From Deltaproteobacteria bacterium HGW-Deltaproteobacteria-12 (GTDB lineage: Bacteria; Desulfobacterota; Syntrophia; Syntrophales; Smithellaceae), in NCBI GenBank assembly GCA_002840565.1, contig PHBK01000002.1, positions 1-64,000 of the forward strand: DNA of 64,000 nt, written 5' to 3'. A program made the position numbers and the translations under genes. Position 1 is the first letter of the stretch; every line of letters starts with the position of its first letter. This document shows positions 25,510 to 34,111 of this stretch, piece after piece. The notes beneath the pieces are model-generated. The model was not told the DNA's origin, ran no database searches, and saw nothing but the letters and a program-made list of their open reading frames with translations.

Positions 25510-27900
25510 TTGCCCAAACTACACTATTATGACGATGAATTGGAGCGCGTTTTGGATAAGATCAACAAAAAGGGCCTCAGCGAAACAGATATCTGCGATC
25601 TATTCATAACTCCCGCAATTAAAAACGCCGGATGGGATACTGTCAATCAGATCCGGCGTGAAGTCACTTTGACGCCCGGCCCAGTTATTGTCCGCGGCAA
25701 CATGTCGTCGCGCAACAAGAAAAAGAAAAAATTTGCGGATTACGTCCTTTATCAAGAACAGGGTGTTCCCATCGGTGTAGTTGAAGCAAAAGACAATAAC
25801 TATGCCGTCAGCCATGGCATGCAACAGGCCTTGGGATACGCTGAAATACTCGAAGTGCCAAGCGCATTTAGCTCTAATGGCGACGCCTTTGCGTCACATA
25901 ATAAAGTCCCTACTGCTGGAGAGGATATTGAAACCCAATTTCCCCTAGAAGCATTTCCACCACCACAAACAGTTTGGAATCGTTATAAGCAATATCGCGG
26001 CATTGAAGATAACTCAGAAGAGCTTGTCTTAGAGCCTTATCACGTAGACAGCTCCGGTAAAGAACCGCGCTATTATCAGGTTGAAGCAATCAATCGGGTT
26101 GTTGAAGCGGTAGCCCATGGCCAAAAACGGATGTTGCTGGTCATGGCGACAGGCACAGGTAAAACCTATACGACATTTCAAATCATCTGGCGCCTGTGGA
26201 AGGCTAAAGTCGTTAAAAGGATTTTGTTTTTAGTGGATCGGAATTTTCTGGCCGATCAAACCCTAGTGAATGACTTCAAACCGTTTGGTTCCGTCATGAC
26301 CAAGATCAAAAACCGGAAGATCGATCCCGCCTATGAAATCCATCTGGGCCTCTATCAAGCTATAACAGGCCCGGATGAAGAAGATAAAATATTTAAAAAT
26401 GTCAGCCCTGATTTCTTCGATTTGATCATCGTTGACGAATGTCACCGGGGCAGCGCCGCCGATGATTCAGCGTGGCGCGAAATTCTAACTTATTTTTCAA
26501 ACGCTATTCAGATCGGCATGACCGCTACTCCCAAGGAAACAGAATATGTTTCCAATATAAACTACTTTGGTAAATCTGTTTACACTTACAGTCTCAAACA
26601 GGGCATCGCCGATGGTTTTCTTGCTCCCTACAAAGTGGTGCGCATCGATATTGATAAAGACATCTATGGCTGGACACCCCCGCCCGGAATGACGGATGAC
26701 CTGGGCCAGGCAATCGAAGGCCGCACCTACAATCAAAAAGATATGGATCGCATTCTTGTCCTGAACCAGCGAACCAAACTGGTTGCAAGAAGGGTGATGC
26801 AGCTCCTTAACGCCACCGATCCCTTTTCCAAAACCATTATCTTTTGTGAAGACATAGACCATGCCGAGCGCATGCGTGCGGCCATTGTCAATGCCGCGGG
26901 GCAACTGGCTATTGCTAATCCAAGGTACGTCATGCGCATTACCGGTGACAGCGTTGAAGGAAAGGCGGAACTGGATAACTTCATAGACTCGGAAAGCAGG
27001 TTTCCAGTTATTGCCACGACATCGGAGCTCCTGACAACCGGTGTTGATGTGAAAACATGCAGAGTCATTGTGCTGGATAAGACGATCAACTCCATGACTA
27101 CATTTAAACAGATTATCGGGCGGGGCACCCGCATCGAAGAAGAATTCAACAAATACTTCTTCACCATCATGGATTTCAAAAAGGCGACAGAATTATTTAG
27201 AGATCCGGATTTTGATGGAGAACCCGTTGTGATTTACGAACCTAAAGACGATGAAGACCCGGTGCCGCCTGATCCACCGGAAGGCCCGGACGGCGATGGC
27301 GGTGATGAAGGCGGCAGCGAAAGCCAAAAGAAATACGTTGTAAACGGTGTATCGGTCACGATTGTTGCTGAACGTGTCGAATATTACGGTCCGGAAGGCC
27401 AACTGATTACCGAATCATACCGTGACTTTACCCGCAAGCAAATAAAGTCCGAATTTGCCTCTCTGGACGATTTTCTAAAGGGCTGGAATACCGCCGAAAA
27501 AAAACAGGCCATCATTGACTTACTGGAAGAGCATGGCATCATCCTGGATAATCTGGCCGAAGAGATCGGTCGTGACTATGGCGACTTTGACCTGATCTGT
27601 CATATCGCCTATGATCAGCCCCCGCTCACCCGAAGGGAACGGGCCAACAATGTTAAGAAACGCAACTACTTTACCAAATACGGAGAGCAGGCCAGAGCCG
27701 TGCTCGATGCGCTTCTTGATAATTACGCCGATGAAGGCATAGAGAGCCTGGAAAACGCCAAGGTGCTGAAGCTCAAACCCTTCAGCGACATGGGCACGCC
27801 GATGGAAATTATCAATAAAGTCTTCGGCGGCAAAGCCAACTATGAAAAGGCCGTTTTGGAATTAGAGAAGGAATTGTTTAAACAGGAGAAATCTGCATGA
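25510..27900 (+). CDS. hsdR: Type I restriction enzyme R subunit
   Basis: The 796-residue subunit cuts and translocates DNA in a type I restriction complex. The N-terminal PD-(D/E)xK nuclease is visible as FADYVLY (Asp77) and VVEAKD (Glu92, Lys94). The superfamily 2 motor follows with Walker A MATGTGKTYT near residue 213, DECHRG near 309, GMTATP near 337 and RGTRI near 539. A Gly/Asp/Glu/Pro-rich linker around residues 578-605 separates the motor from the C-terminal domain. The start is TTG 25510. No upstream ATG is in frame, and no clear ribosome-binding site is visible. The gene overlaps hsdM by four bases. Confidence 0.94.
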   Translation: MPKLHYYDDELERVLDKINKKGLSETDICDLFITPAIKNAGWDTVNQIRREVTLTPGPVIVRGNMSSRNKKKKKFADYVLYQEQGVPIGVVEAKDNNYAVSHGMQQALGYAEILEVPSAFSSNGDAFASHNKVPTAGEDIETQFPLEAFPPPQTVWNRYKQYRGIEDNSEELVLEPYHVDSSGKEPRYYQVEAINRVVEAVAHGQKRMLLVMATGTGKTYTTFQIIWRLWKAKVVKRILFLVDRNFLADQTLVNDFKPFGSVMTKIKNRKIDPAYEIHLGLYQAITGPDEEDKIFKNVSPDFFDLIIVDECHRGSAADDSAWREILTYFSNAIQIGMTATPKETEYVSNINYFGKSVYTYSLKQGIADGFLAPYKVVRIDIDKDIYGWTPPPGMTDDLGQAIEGRTYNQKDMDRILVLNQRTKLVARRVMQLLNATDPFSKTIIFCEDIDHAERMRAAIVNAAGQLAIANPRYVMRITGDSVEGKAELDNFIDSESRFPVIATTSELLTTGVDVKTCRVIVLDKTINSMTTFKQIIGRGTRIEEEFNKYFFTIMDFKKATELFRDPDFDGEPVVIYEPKDDEDPVPPDPPEGPDGDGGDEGGSESQKKYVVNGVSVTIVAERVEYYGPEGQLITESYRDFTRKQIKSEFASLDDFLKGWNTAEKKQAIIDLLEEHGIILDNLAEEIGRDYGDFDLICHIAYDQPPLTRRERANNVKKRNYFTKYGEQARAVLDALLDNYADEGIESLENAKVLKLKPFSDMGTPMEIINKVFGGKANYEKAVLELEKELFKQEKSA

Positions 27901-29384
27901 GTAACGTTTCAGGTATTATCAAATCCATCCAGGACATCATGCGCAAGGATGTCGGTGTCGATGGCGACGCCCAGCGTATCAGCCAAATGGTCTGGATGTT
28001 TTTTTTGAAAATCTTTGATGACCGGGAAGAAGAGCTGGCTCTTTTGGAGAAAAACTATAAATCCCCCCTGCCTGCGCACCTGCGTTGGCGCGCTTGGGCC
28101 AAAGACCCGGAAGGCATCACCGGCGATGAACTGGCCGATTTTGTTAACCTGCAACTATTCCCCACCCTCAAAAACAAGCTCAACATTCAGGGGCCAAACG
28201 GGAAGCGCGCACTGGTCGTGCGCGACATCTTTGAAGACGCCTATAACTACATGAAATCCGGCACCCTCATGCGTCAGGTCATTAATAAGATTTCCGAGAT
28301 AGACTTCAACGTCCAGAGCGACCGCCACACCTTTGGCAACATCTACGAACAAATCCTTAAAGACCTGCAAAGCGCCGGAAATGCCGGTGAGTTCTATACG
28401 CCCCGCGCCGTGACGCAATTTATTGTGGATCGTGTGAACCCGCAACTGGACGAGACCGTCCTTGACCCGGCCTGCGGCACCGGCGGTTTTCTGGCCAACG
28501 TCATTGAACACAAGCGCGCTAAATTCGTCAAATCTCCGAAAGACGAAGAAATATTGCAGGAATCCATCCATGGTGTTGATAAAAAATCACTGCCCTATAT
28601 GCTGTGCATGACCAATATGATCCTGCATGGCATTGATACACCCACAAACATCAAACATGACAATACGCTGAGCCGCCCTTTGCGTGACTATACCAACAAG
28701 GACAGGGTGAACGTGATCGTAACTAACCCACCCTTCGGCGGTATGGAAGAAGACGGCATTGAAAATAATTTTCCGGCCACTTTCCGCACGCGGGAAACCG
28801 CCGATCTGTTTGTAACCCTGATTATTCATTTGCTCAAAGACCAGGGACGAGCCGCCGTTGTTCTGCCCGACGGTTTTTTCTTCGGTGAAGGCATGAAAAC
28901 CAGGCTTAAGGAAAAACTAATGGAAGAATGCAACCTGCACACCATCGTGCGTCTGCCCAATGGTGTCTTTAACCCGTACACCGGCATCAAGACCAACCTG
29001 CTGTTTTTCACCAAGGGAAAACCGACTGAGCATATCTGGTATTATGAACATCCTTATCCCGACGGCGTGAAAAGCTACAACAAGTCAAAACCGATTCGCT
29101 TTGAGGAATTTGAACCGGAAATCAAATGGTGGGGCAAAGAATCCAACGGCTTCAAGACCAGAGTGGAAAACGAACAGGCCTGGAAAGTCTCCATGGCAGA
29201 CATCAAAGCCCGCAACTATAACCTCGACATTAAAAATCCCCATATAGATGAGCAAATCAGCCATGATCCAGATGAGCTTCTCAGGATTTACGCCAAACAA
29301 CAAAAAGAAATTTCCAATCTTCGCGGTCAACTCAAAAACATTTTGGCAGAAGCTCTCAACGGCAGGAAAGCACGCAAGGGATGA
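27897..29384 (+). CDS. hsdM: Type I restriction-modification methyltransferase subunit
   Basis: This 495-residue N6-adenine methyltransferase protects host DNA and is needed for restriction. The N-terminal HsdM helical domain (residues 1-150) is followed by the SAM-binding motif DPACGTGGFL near residue 190 and the catalytic NPPFGG near 276. The start overlaps the end of hsdR (ATGA), and the end overlaps hsdS in the same way, as expected for subunits made in fixed ratio. The size is typical. Confidence 0.96.
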   Translation: MSNVSGIIKSIQDIMRKDVGVDGDAQRISQMVWMFFLKIFDDREEELALLEKNYKSPLPAHLRWRAWAKDPEGITGDELADFVNLQLFPTLKNKLNIQGPNGKRALVVRDIFEDAYNYMKSGTLMRQVINKISEIDFNVQSDRHTFGNIYEQILKDLQSAGNAGEFYTPRAVTQFIVDRVNPQLDETVLDPACGTGGFLANVIEHKRAKFVKSPKDEEILQESIHGVDKKSLPYMLCMTNMILHGIDTPTNIKHDNTLSRPLRDYTNKDRVNVIVTNPPFGGMEEDGIENNFPATFRTRETADLFVTLIIHLLKDQGRAAVVLPDGFFFGEGMKTRLKEKLMEECNLHTIVRLPNGVFNPYTGIKTNLLFFTKGKPTEHIWYYEHPYPDGVKSYNKSKPIRFEEFEPEIKWWGKESNGFKTRVENEQAWKVSMADIKARNYNLDIKNPHIDEQISHDPDELLRIYAKQQKEISNLRGQLKNILAEALNGRKARKG

Positions 29385-31129
29385 TCAACCTGATAACCGA
29401 AAATATTGACATCTGGACATCCGCCCAAATCCAAAAGAACGGCACAGGACGCGGTAATGGTTCCGCCAATCAAAGCCTTTACGGCATCAAGAAACTGAGG
29501 GAGTTGATTCTGAAATTGGCGGTGCGGGGTAAGCTTGTGCCGCAAGATCCCAAAGACGAACCCGCCAAGGTATTACTAGAAAAAATATCCAAAGAAAAAG
29601 CGCGATTGATTAAAGAAGGCAAGCTAAAGAAACAAGAATCTTTGCTGAAAATTAATGACGATGAAAAACCACACGAATTGCCTGAAGGGTGGACGTGGGT
29701 AAGAATAGGTGACATTGCGCAACATAACTCAGGAAAAACTCTTGATAGTGGGCGCAATAGCGGCTCTTTGCGAGAGTATATTACTACGTCCAATTTGTAT
29801 TGGGGCTTTTTTGTTTTGGATGAGTTACGGCAGATGCCTTTTATGGATGAAGAAATAGACAAATATACTGCAAAGCAATTTGATTTACTGGTCTGTGAAG
29901 GTGGCGAAGCAGGTAGAGCGGCCGTTTGGCACTATGCACATGATATTTGCTTTCAAAATCATATTCATAGAGTTCGTTTATTTGGTGGTATTGATTCCTA
30001 TTATATTTTTCGATTACTTCAGAAGATGAGCTATACTGGAGATATTGATTTATACAGAAAAGGTGTCGGTATATCAAACATGTCGGGGAAGGCTTTAGCC
30101 TCTATCGTGGTTCCTCTTCCCCCTATAGCTGAACAACACCGCATTGTTGTTACAGTTGATGAACTGATGGCTATCTGCGACCAATTGGAACGGAAGCAAA
30201 CCGACAGCAACGCCGCCCATCAAACCCTAGTAGAAACGCTTCTTGCCACACTGACCAGTGCAGCCAATCCGGGTGAGTTTATTGAAGCCTGGCAACGCAT
30301 TGCCGACCACTTCGACATCTTGTTTACTACTGAACAAAGTATCGACCAACTCAAACAGACCATCCTTCAACTCGCCGTCATGGGCAAACTCGTTCCCCAA
30401 GACCCCAACGACGAACCGGCCAGCGTATTACTGGAAAAGATCGCCAAGGAAAAAGCACGACTGGTTAAGGAAGGCAAGATTAAAAAAGAAAAGCCCTTGC
30501 CTACAATCAGTGCGGCTGAAAAGATATTTGAATTACCTAATGGATGGACTTGGGTCCGTTGGCACACGATTGCTTTGAAAATTGGAGACATTGACCATGC
30601 GATGCCTGACCAAGTGAAAGATGGATACCCATATGTGTCACCCCGAGATTTTTTACAAAATAATGGGATAGATTTAGAGGGTGCAAAGAAAATATCTGAA
30701 GAAGACTTTTTAAGGCTTGCAGCAAAGATACAACCCCAAAAGGGTGATATTATTTATCCTCGTTATGGAACAATAGGTGAAAATCGTCTTGTCGAAACTG
30801 AAGCAGATTTTTTGGCTTCATATTCATGTTGCGTAATTAAAACGATGCTCAATTTTATTGAGCCAAAGTACCAGTTTATATTTTCTATTTCAACACTTGC
30901 AAAAGACCAAGCAAAGCAAGCTGAAAATAAAACTACGCAAGCAAATGTTGGAATTAAGAGTATCCAAAATTATTTAGTACCTCTGCCTCCCTCAACTGAG
31001 CAACAAAGAATTGTCGCCAAAGTCAATGAACTAATGGCGATCTGCGATACCCTGAAAGCAGGGCTCAAAGATGCCCAAACCACCCAAATCCATTTAGCCG
31101 ATGCCATTGTCGAACAGGCAATGTCATAG
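29381..31129 (+). CDS. hsdS: Type I restriction-modification specificity subunit
   Basis: The 582-residue subunit recognises a split DNA target through two target-recognition domains (about residues 100-255 and 385-545). Each is followed by a conserved helical spacer containing LPPxxEQxRIV and VDELMAICD or VNELMAICD. The N-terminal and central conserved regions are clear duplicates: KLVPQDPKDEPAKVLLEKI near residue 52 and KLVPQDPNDEPASVLLEKI near residue 337. The first recognition domain is notably AT-rich. Both domains look intact, so the system should be functional. The target sequence cannot be predicted. Confidence 0.94.
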   Translation: MINLITENIDIWTSAQIQKNGTGRGNGSANQSLYGIKKLRELILKLAVRGKLVPQDPKDEPAKVLLEKISKEKARLIKEGKLKKQESLLKINDDEKPHELPEGWTWVRIGDIAQHNSGKTLDSGRNSGSLREYITTSNLYWGFFVLDELRQMPFMDEEIDKYTAKQFDLLVCEGGEAGRAAVWHYAHDICFQNHIHRVRLFGGIDSYYIFRLLQKMSYTGDIDLYRKGVGISNMSGKALASIVVPLPPIAEQHRIVVTVDELMAICDQLERKQTDSNAAHQTLVETLLATLTSAANPGEFIEAWQRIADHFDILFTTEQSIDQLKQTILQLAVMGKLVPQDPNDEPASVLLEKIAKEKARLVKEGKIKKEKPLPTISAAEKIFELPNGWTWVRWHTIALKIGDIDHAMPDQVKDGYPYVSPRDFLQNNGIDLEGAKKISEEDFLRLAAKIQPQKGDIIYPRYGTIGENRLVETEADFLASYSCCVIKTMLNFIEPKYQFIFSISTLAKDQAKQAENKTTQANVGIKSIQNYLVPLPPSTEQQRIVAKVNELMAICDTLKAGLKDAQTTQIHLADAIVEQAMS

Positions 31130-31187
31130 GTTTATGTTTTCCTATGGCTTTTAATTATTAAAAGATTACGTAGTATTACACTAATTT

Positions 31188-31216
31188 TTGACAGAGAAAT
31201 TTATTATTGATATACT
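31188..31216 (+). promoter_or_regulatory. Strong sigma-70 promoter
   Basis: A perfect TTGACA (31188-31193) and TATACT (31211-31216) are separated by exactly 17 bases, 30 bases upstream of the XRE/ImmA gene. It gives the two-gene unit its own transcription, separate from hsd. Confidence 0.7.
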
Positions 31217-31246
31217 TTCTACAAATAGCATAAGTTTTGTTGTGGA

Positions 31247-32398
31247 ATGCATATGGTGTCCGTCGATATAAAATCTAATTTGCTCAGTTGGGCGCGTGAA
31301 CGCGCCGGGAAGGATTTGTATTCTTTAAAACGCAGTTTTCCCAAACTGGCTGATTGGGAAAGTGGCTGTGTTAAACCTACGCTAAAGCAAATCGAACGCT
31401 TTGCCAAAGCAACTCATACGCCCGTTGGTTACTTTTTCTTAGAAGAGCCGCCGGTAGAAAAGATACCCATCCCTGATTTCCGGACAGTTCAAAACGAATT
31501 TACCGCAAGGCCAAGTCCAAATTTGCTAGACACCATATATGTGTGTCAACAACGTCAGGAATGGTATCATGATTATGCCCTTTCTATGGGCGAAGAACCG
31601 CTTTCCTTTGTTGGCACAGCTTCCGTTAAAGATGATGTAGTAATGACAGCAGCCAAGATGCGTCAATTTATCGGATTTGATATTGATGAACGAAAAAGGA
31701 TGCCGACTTGGGCAGATGCATTACGCAAATTTATTGATCAGGTTGATGCTATCGGTATTATGGTTATGTGCAGTGGCGTCGTCATGAATAATAATTATCG
31801 GCATCTTAATCCGGAAGAGTTTCGTGGCTTTGCAATGGCCGATCCATTAGCGCCGCTAGTCTTCATCAATGGTGCGGATACCAAAGCCGCACAAATGTTC
31901 ACGCTCGCTCATGAAATTGCCCACATATGGCTTGGTTTGTCCGCTGTTTCCGATGTTCAGGCATCCTGGATATCGAATCATCGTGTTGAGCGGTGGTGCA
32001 ATCGCGTTGCCGCTGAATTTCTTGTGCCTTTAGATTTAATCAAGCATGACTTCCAAAAAAATGCAGACTTGTTTGATGAGTTAAACCGACTGGCGCGACG
32101 TTTCAAGGTCAGCACATTGGTTGTTTTGCGTCGCATTTACGATGCAGATGGCATTGCTTTCAATAAGTTCCAACAGGTATATCAAATGGAACTGGAACGA
32201 TTGATAAATATAGTCGCCAAAGGTGGCGGAGGTAATTTCTATCTGACACAGGCTGCGCGTGTAAGTAAACGTTTTGCACGTGCATTGATTGCAAATACAT
32301 TAGAGGGGCAAACCCTTCATCGTGATGCTTTTCGTATGCTGGGCTTTTCCAAGTTGACAACATTCCGTGAACTCGGACAGAGCCTGGGAGTGTTTTAA
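31247..32398 (+). CDS. XRE-family regulator with ImmA/IrrE metallopeptidase domain
   Basis: The 383-residue protein starts with an XRE-like helix-turn-helix (about residues 8-55). A zinc-peptidase domain of the ImmA/IrrE type follows, with the HEIAH active site (AHEIAHIW near residue 222) and a downstream WCNRVAAEFLVP segment that supplies the third ligand Glu. Proteins of this build regulate mobile elements or act as antitoxins, sometimes by cleaving a repressor. It ends exactly where the DUF4411 gene starts. A second start at ATG 31253 is possible. It lies inside the restriction-modification island with its own strong promoter. Confidence 0.88.
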   Translation: MHMVSVDIKSNLLSWARERAGKDLYSLKRSFPKLADWESGCVKPTLKQIERFAKATHTPVGYFFLEEPPVEKIPIPDFRTVQNEFTARPSPNLLDTIYVCQQRQEWYHDYALSMGEEPLSFVGTASVKDDVVMTAAKMRQFIGFDIDERKRMPTWADALRKFIDQVDAIGIMVMCSGVVMNNNYRHLNPEEFRGFAMADPLAPLVFINGADTKAAQMFTLAHEIAHIWLGLSAVSDVQASWISNHRVERWCNRVAAEFLVPLDLIKHDFQKNADLFDELNRLARRFKVSTLVVLRRIYDADGIAFNKFQQVYQMELERLINIVAKGGGGNFYLTQAARVSKRFARALIANTLEGQTLHRDAFRMLGFSKLTTFRELGQSLGVF

Positions 32399-32892
32399 TG
32401 GCCTATCTTCTTGACGCAAATGTCTTCATTCAGGCAAAAAATCTTCACTACGGCTTAGATTTCTGTCCTGCTTTCTGGCAGTGGCTTATTGAAAATAACA
32501 AATCTAGAATTGTTTTCAGTATTGAAAAAGTCGGCGATGAAATTAGCGCCGGTGGAGACGATCTGGCTGATTGGGCCGCAAAGCTTGATGAGAATTTTTT
32601 TCTCAAACCCGACCAAGCTATATTACCGGCCTTAGGGAAGGTAAGCCAATGGGTTACGCATGATGGTTATGAACCTGCCGCAGTGAATAACTTTCTGCAA
32701 GTAGCTGATTATTATCTGGTGGCATTTGCTATTGCTCATAAGCACACGGTTGTGACTCATGAAAAAGCTGCCGGCTCAAAAAAGAAAATAAAGATTCCTG
32801 ATGTTTGCATCGGCCTAGGTGTTAAATGCATGACACCTTTTGAGATGCTACGGCACGAACGAGCACGTTTTATCTTGGGAACCAAAAAATAA
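32398..32892 (+). CDS. DUF4411 family PIN-like protein (probable toxin)
   Basis: This 164-residue protein matches DUF4411, a PIN-domain-like family of presumed RNases. Acidic residues of the PIN active site are visible in YLLDANVFIQA (Asp6), EKVGDEI (around residues 43-50) and VADYYLVAFA (near residue 102). It overlaps by one base with the XRE/ImmA gene, a gene order often seen in toxin-antitoxin-like pairs. The pair probably helps stabilise the island. Toxicity is inferred from the family, not shown. Confidence 0.78.
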   Translation: MAYLLDANVFIQAKNLHYGLDFCPAFWQWLIENNKSRIVFSIEKVGDEISAGGDDLADWAAKLDENFFLKPDQAILPALGKVSQWVTHDGYEPAAVNNFLQVADYYLVAFAIAHKHTVVTHEKAAGSKKKIKIPDVCIGLGVKCMTPFEMLRHERARFILGTKK

Positions 32893-33170
32893 AACACGTC
32901 GTAATGTTCTTAATAAAAGAAAATGCCAAAATGGCAATGTCAGTGGATGGAAGGTCTTTCCTTAAAAACAAAAATGGACGGCCCCGGTAATTACCAGAAC
33001 GCGTCCACCGACCGAGAATTCCCAGTCCCGTGATTAAGCTACGGGAAATGGTTTTGAAAGTCTAGGAAAAATTAGAAAATAATAAGGTGGAGCTGGTCAG
33101 GCTGTAGAAAACTCCCCCGCTAAAGATATTAAAATAATGGCTTTTCCATGACTTTAGTCCGGTTTGCGCC
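32893..33170. other. Right edge of the island, gene-free with small hairpins
   Basis: No gene is seen. TGCCA (32924-32928) and TGGCA (32932-32936) form a tight hairpin flanked by A-rich sequence, and CCCGT (33027-33031) with ACGGG (33041-33045) forms another. Either may end transcription of the island genes. The second copy of the 27-bp repeat lies at 33085-33111. Confidence 0.45.
33085..33111 (+). repeat. 27-bp direct repeat, right copy
   Basis: This copy is identical to 25311-25337 (end of murI). It has no coding role here and directly precedes the host gene for the Ntn hydrolase, so it marks the right boundary of the island. Confidence 0.9.
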
Positions 33171-34004
33171 ATGATCAAGATTTTATCCATATTTATGTTG
33201 ACTGCTCTTTTATTTCCGTATGGCGATGCTGCAACCTGCACCGTCTTTAATTGCGCCCGGGGCAATAAAGTTTTAGTCGGCAATAATGAAGACTGGCAGT
33301 ATGCAACTGACGTGGAAATGTGGTTTGTCGCACCGACAGGCAAGAACTATGGCCGATTATGCTTTGGCTGGAAACAGTTATTGATCTTCCCGCAAGCGCA
33401 GGGCGGCATGAATGATCAGGGCTTGTTCCTTGATTGGGCGATGTGCCCCCAAGCAGTTTCTCCTGATTTTTCCTGGAAGAAGAAAATTGCCACATTCAGT
33501 TTTTCGGATAAACTCTTAGCTCAATGCGCGACAGTAGACGAAGCTGTTGAATGGATTAAGCGATATAATATTTTATTTATCCAATCTCATATCATGCTGG
33601 TGGACAGAAGCGGCAATTCCGCGGTCATTGAATGGGTGGACGGTGAAATCAGAATTTTAAGGAAAAAAAATGATTGTCAGGTGATAACCAATTTTTGGTT
33701 GTCACGCCCGGACCTGGGCAATTATCCCTGCCCCAGATATAATAAAGTCAACGCAATGATGGAAAAGGGAAAAGATGTTTCCGTCGAGTCTTTTGCGTCG
33801 ATACTGCAAATGGTGACGCAATATGAGCGAACGGCTGACGGAAAAGAAACCGGGACAATATATTCCAATGTCTATGATTTAACCAACGGAGAAGTGTATA
33901 TTTATTACCGGCGGAATTTTGCTGATCCCTTAAAAGTAAATCTGGCTGCGGAACTTAAAAAAGGGAATCACAGCGTAAAGCTAAAATCGCTGTTTATAAA
34001 TTAA
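33171..34004 (+). CDS. Exported Ntn hydrolase (linear amide C-N hydrolase family)
   Basis: The 277-residue protein has a signal peptide (about residues 1-20, ending PYGDA or DAAT) followed immediately by CTVFNC. Cys23 sits where choloylglycine hydrolase and penicillin V acylase-type Ntn hydrolases expose their N-terminal nucleophile. Other family features are the NNEDW segment near residue 39, GGMNDQGL near 83, and a later SNVYDLTNGEVYIYY near 240. The reaction would be cleavage of a linear amide such as a bile salt, an N-acyl homoserine lactone or penicillin V, in the periplasm. The substrate is unknown. It was probably the direct neighbour of murI before the island inserted. Confidence 0.75.
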   Translation: MIKILSIFMLTALLFPYGDAATCTVFNCARGNKVLVGNNEDWQYATDVEMWFVAPTGKNYGRLCFGWKQLLIFPQAQGGMNDQGLFLDWAMCPQAVSPDFSWKKKIATFSFSDKLLAQCATVDEAVEWIKRYNILFIQSHIMLVDRSGNSAVIEWVDGEIRILRKKNDCQVITNFWLSRPDLGNYPCPRYNKVNAMMEKGKDVSVESFASILQMVTQYERTADGKETGTIYSNVYDLTNGEVYIYYRRNFADPLKVNLAAELKKGNHSVKLKSLFIN

Positions 34005-34111
34005 TATTGAATATACTATATTCCTGGCTAAAAAAACGTTTGGCAAACCAGACAAAAATGATACATCAGGAAAAATTTAATTTTAGGTGAAAACACGGGA
34101 ATAATAAATCT

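Larger units (their letters stand above)
25338..33111. mobile_element. Restriction-modification genomic island flanked by direct repeats
   Basis: A segment of about 7.75 kb, more AT-rich at its edges, is bracketed by a perfect 27-bp direct repeat. It contains hsdR, hsdM, hsdS, an XRE/ImmA-type protein and a DUF4411 protein, but no recognisable integrase or transposase. Removing one repeat plus the segment would restore a simple murI/Ntn hydrolase junction. The layout fits 'insertion with long target duplication', a mechanism proposed for restriction-modification units. Recombinase-driven integration at an attachment site supplied in trans is the alternative. Confidence 0.7.

Noticed and set aside
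27240..27330. Frameshift or junction in hsdR
   Set aside because: The Gly/Asp/Glu/Pro-rich stretch is a linker between motor and C-terminal domain. The frame is open on both sides and the length is normal.
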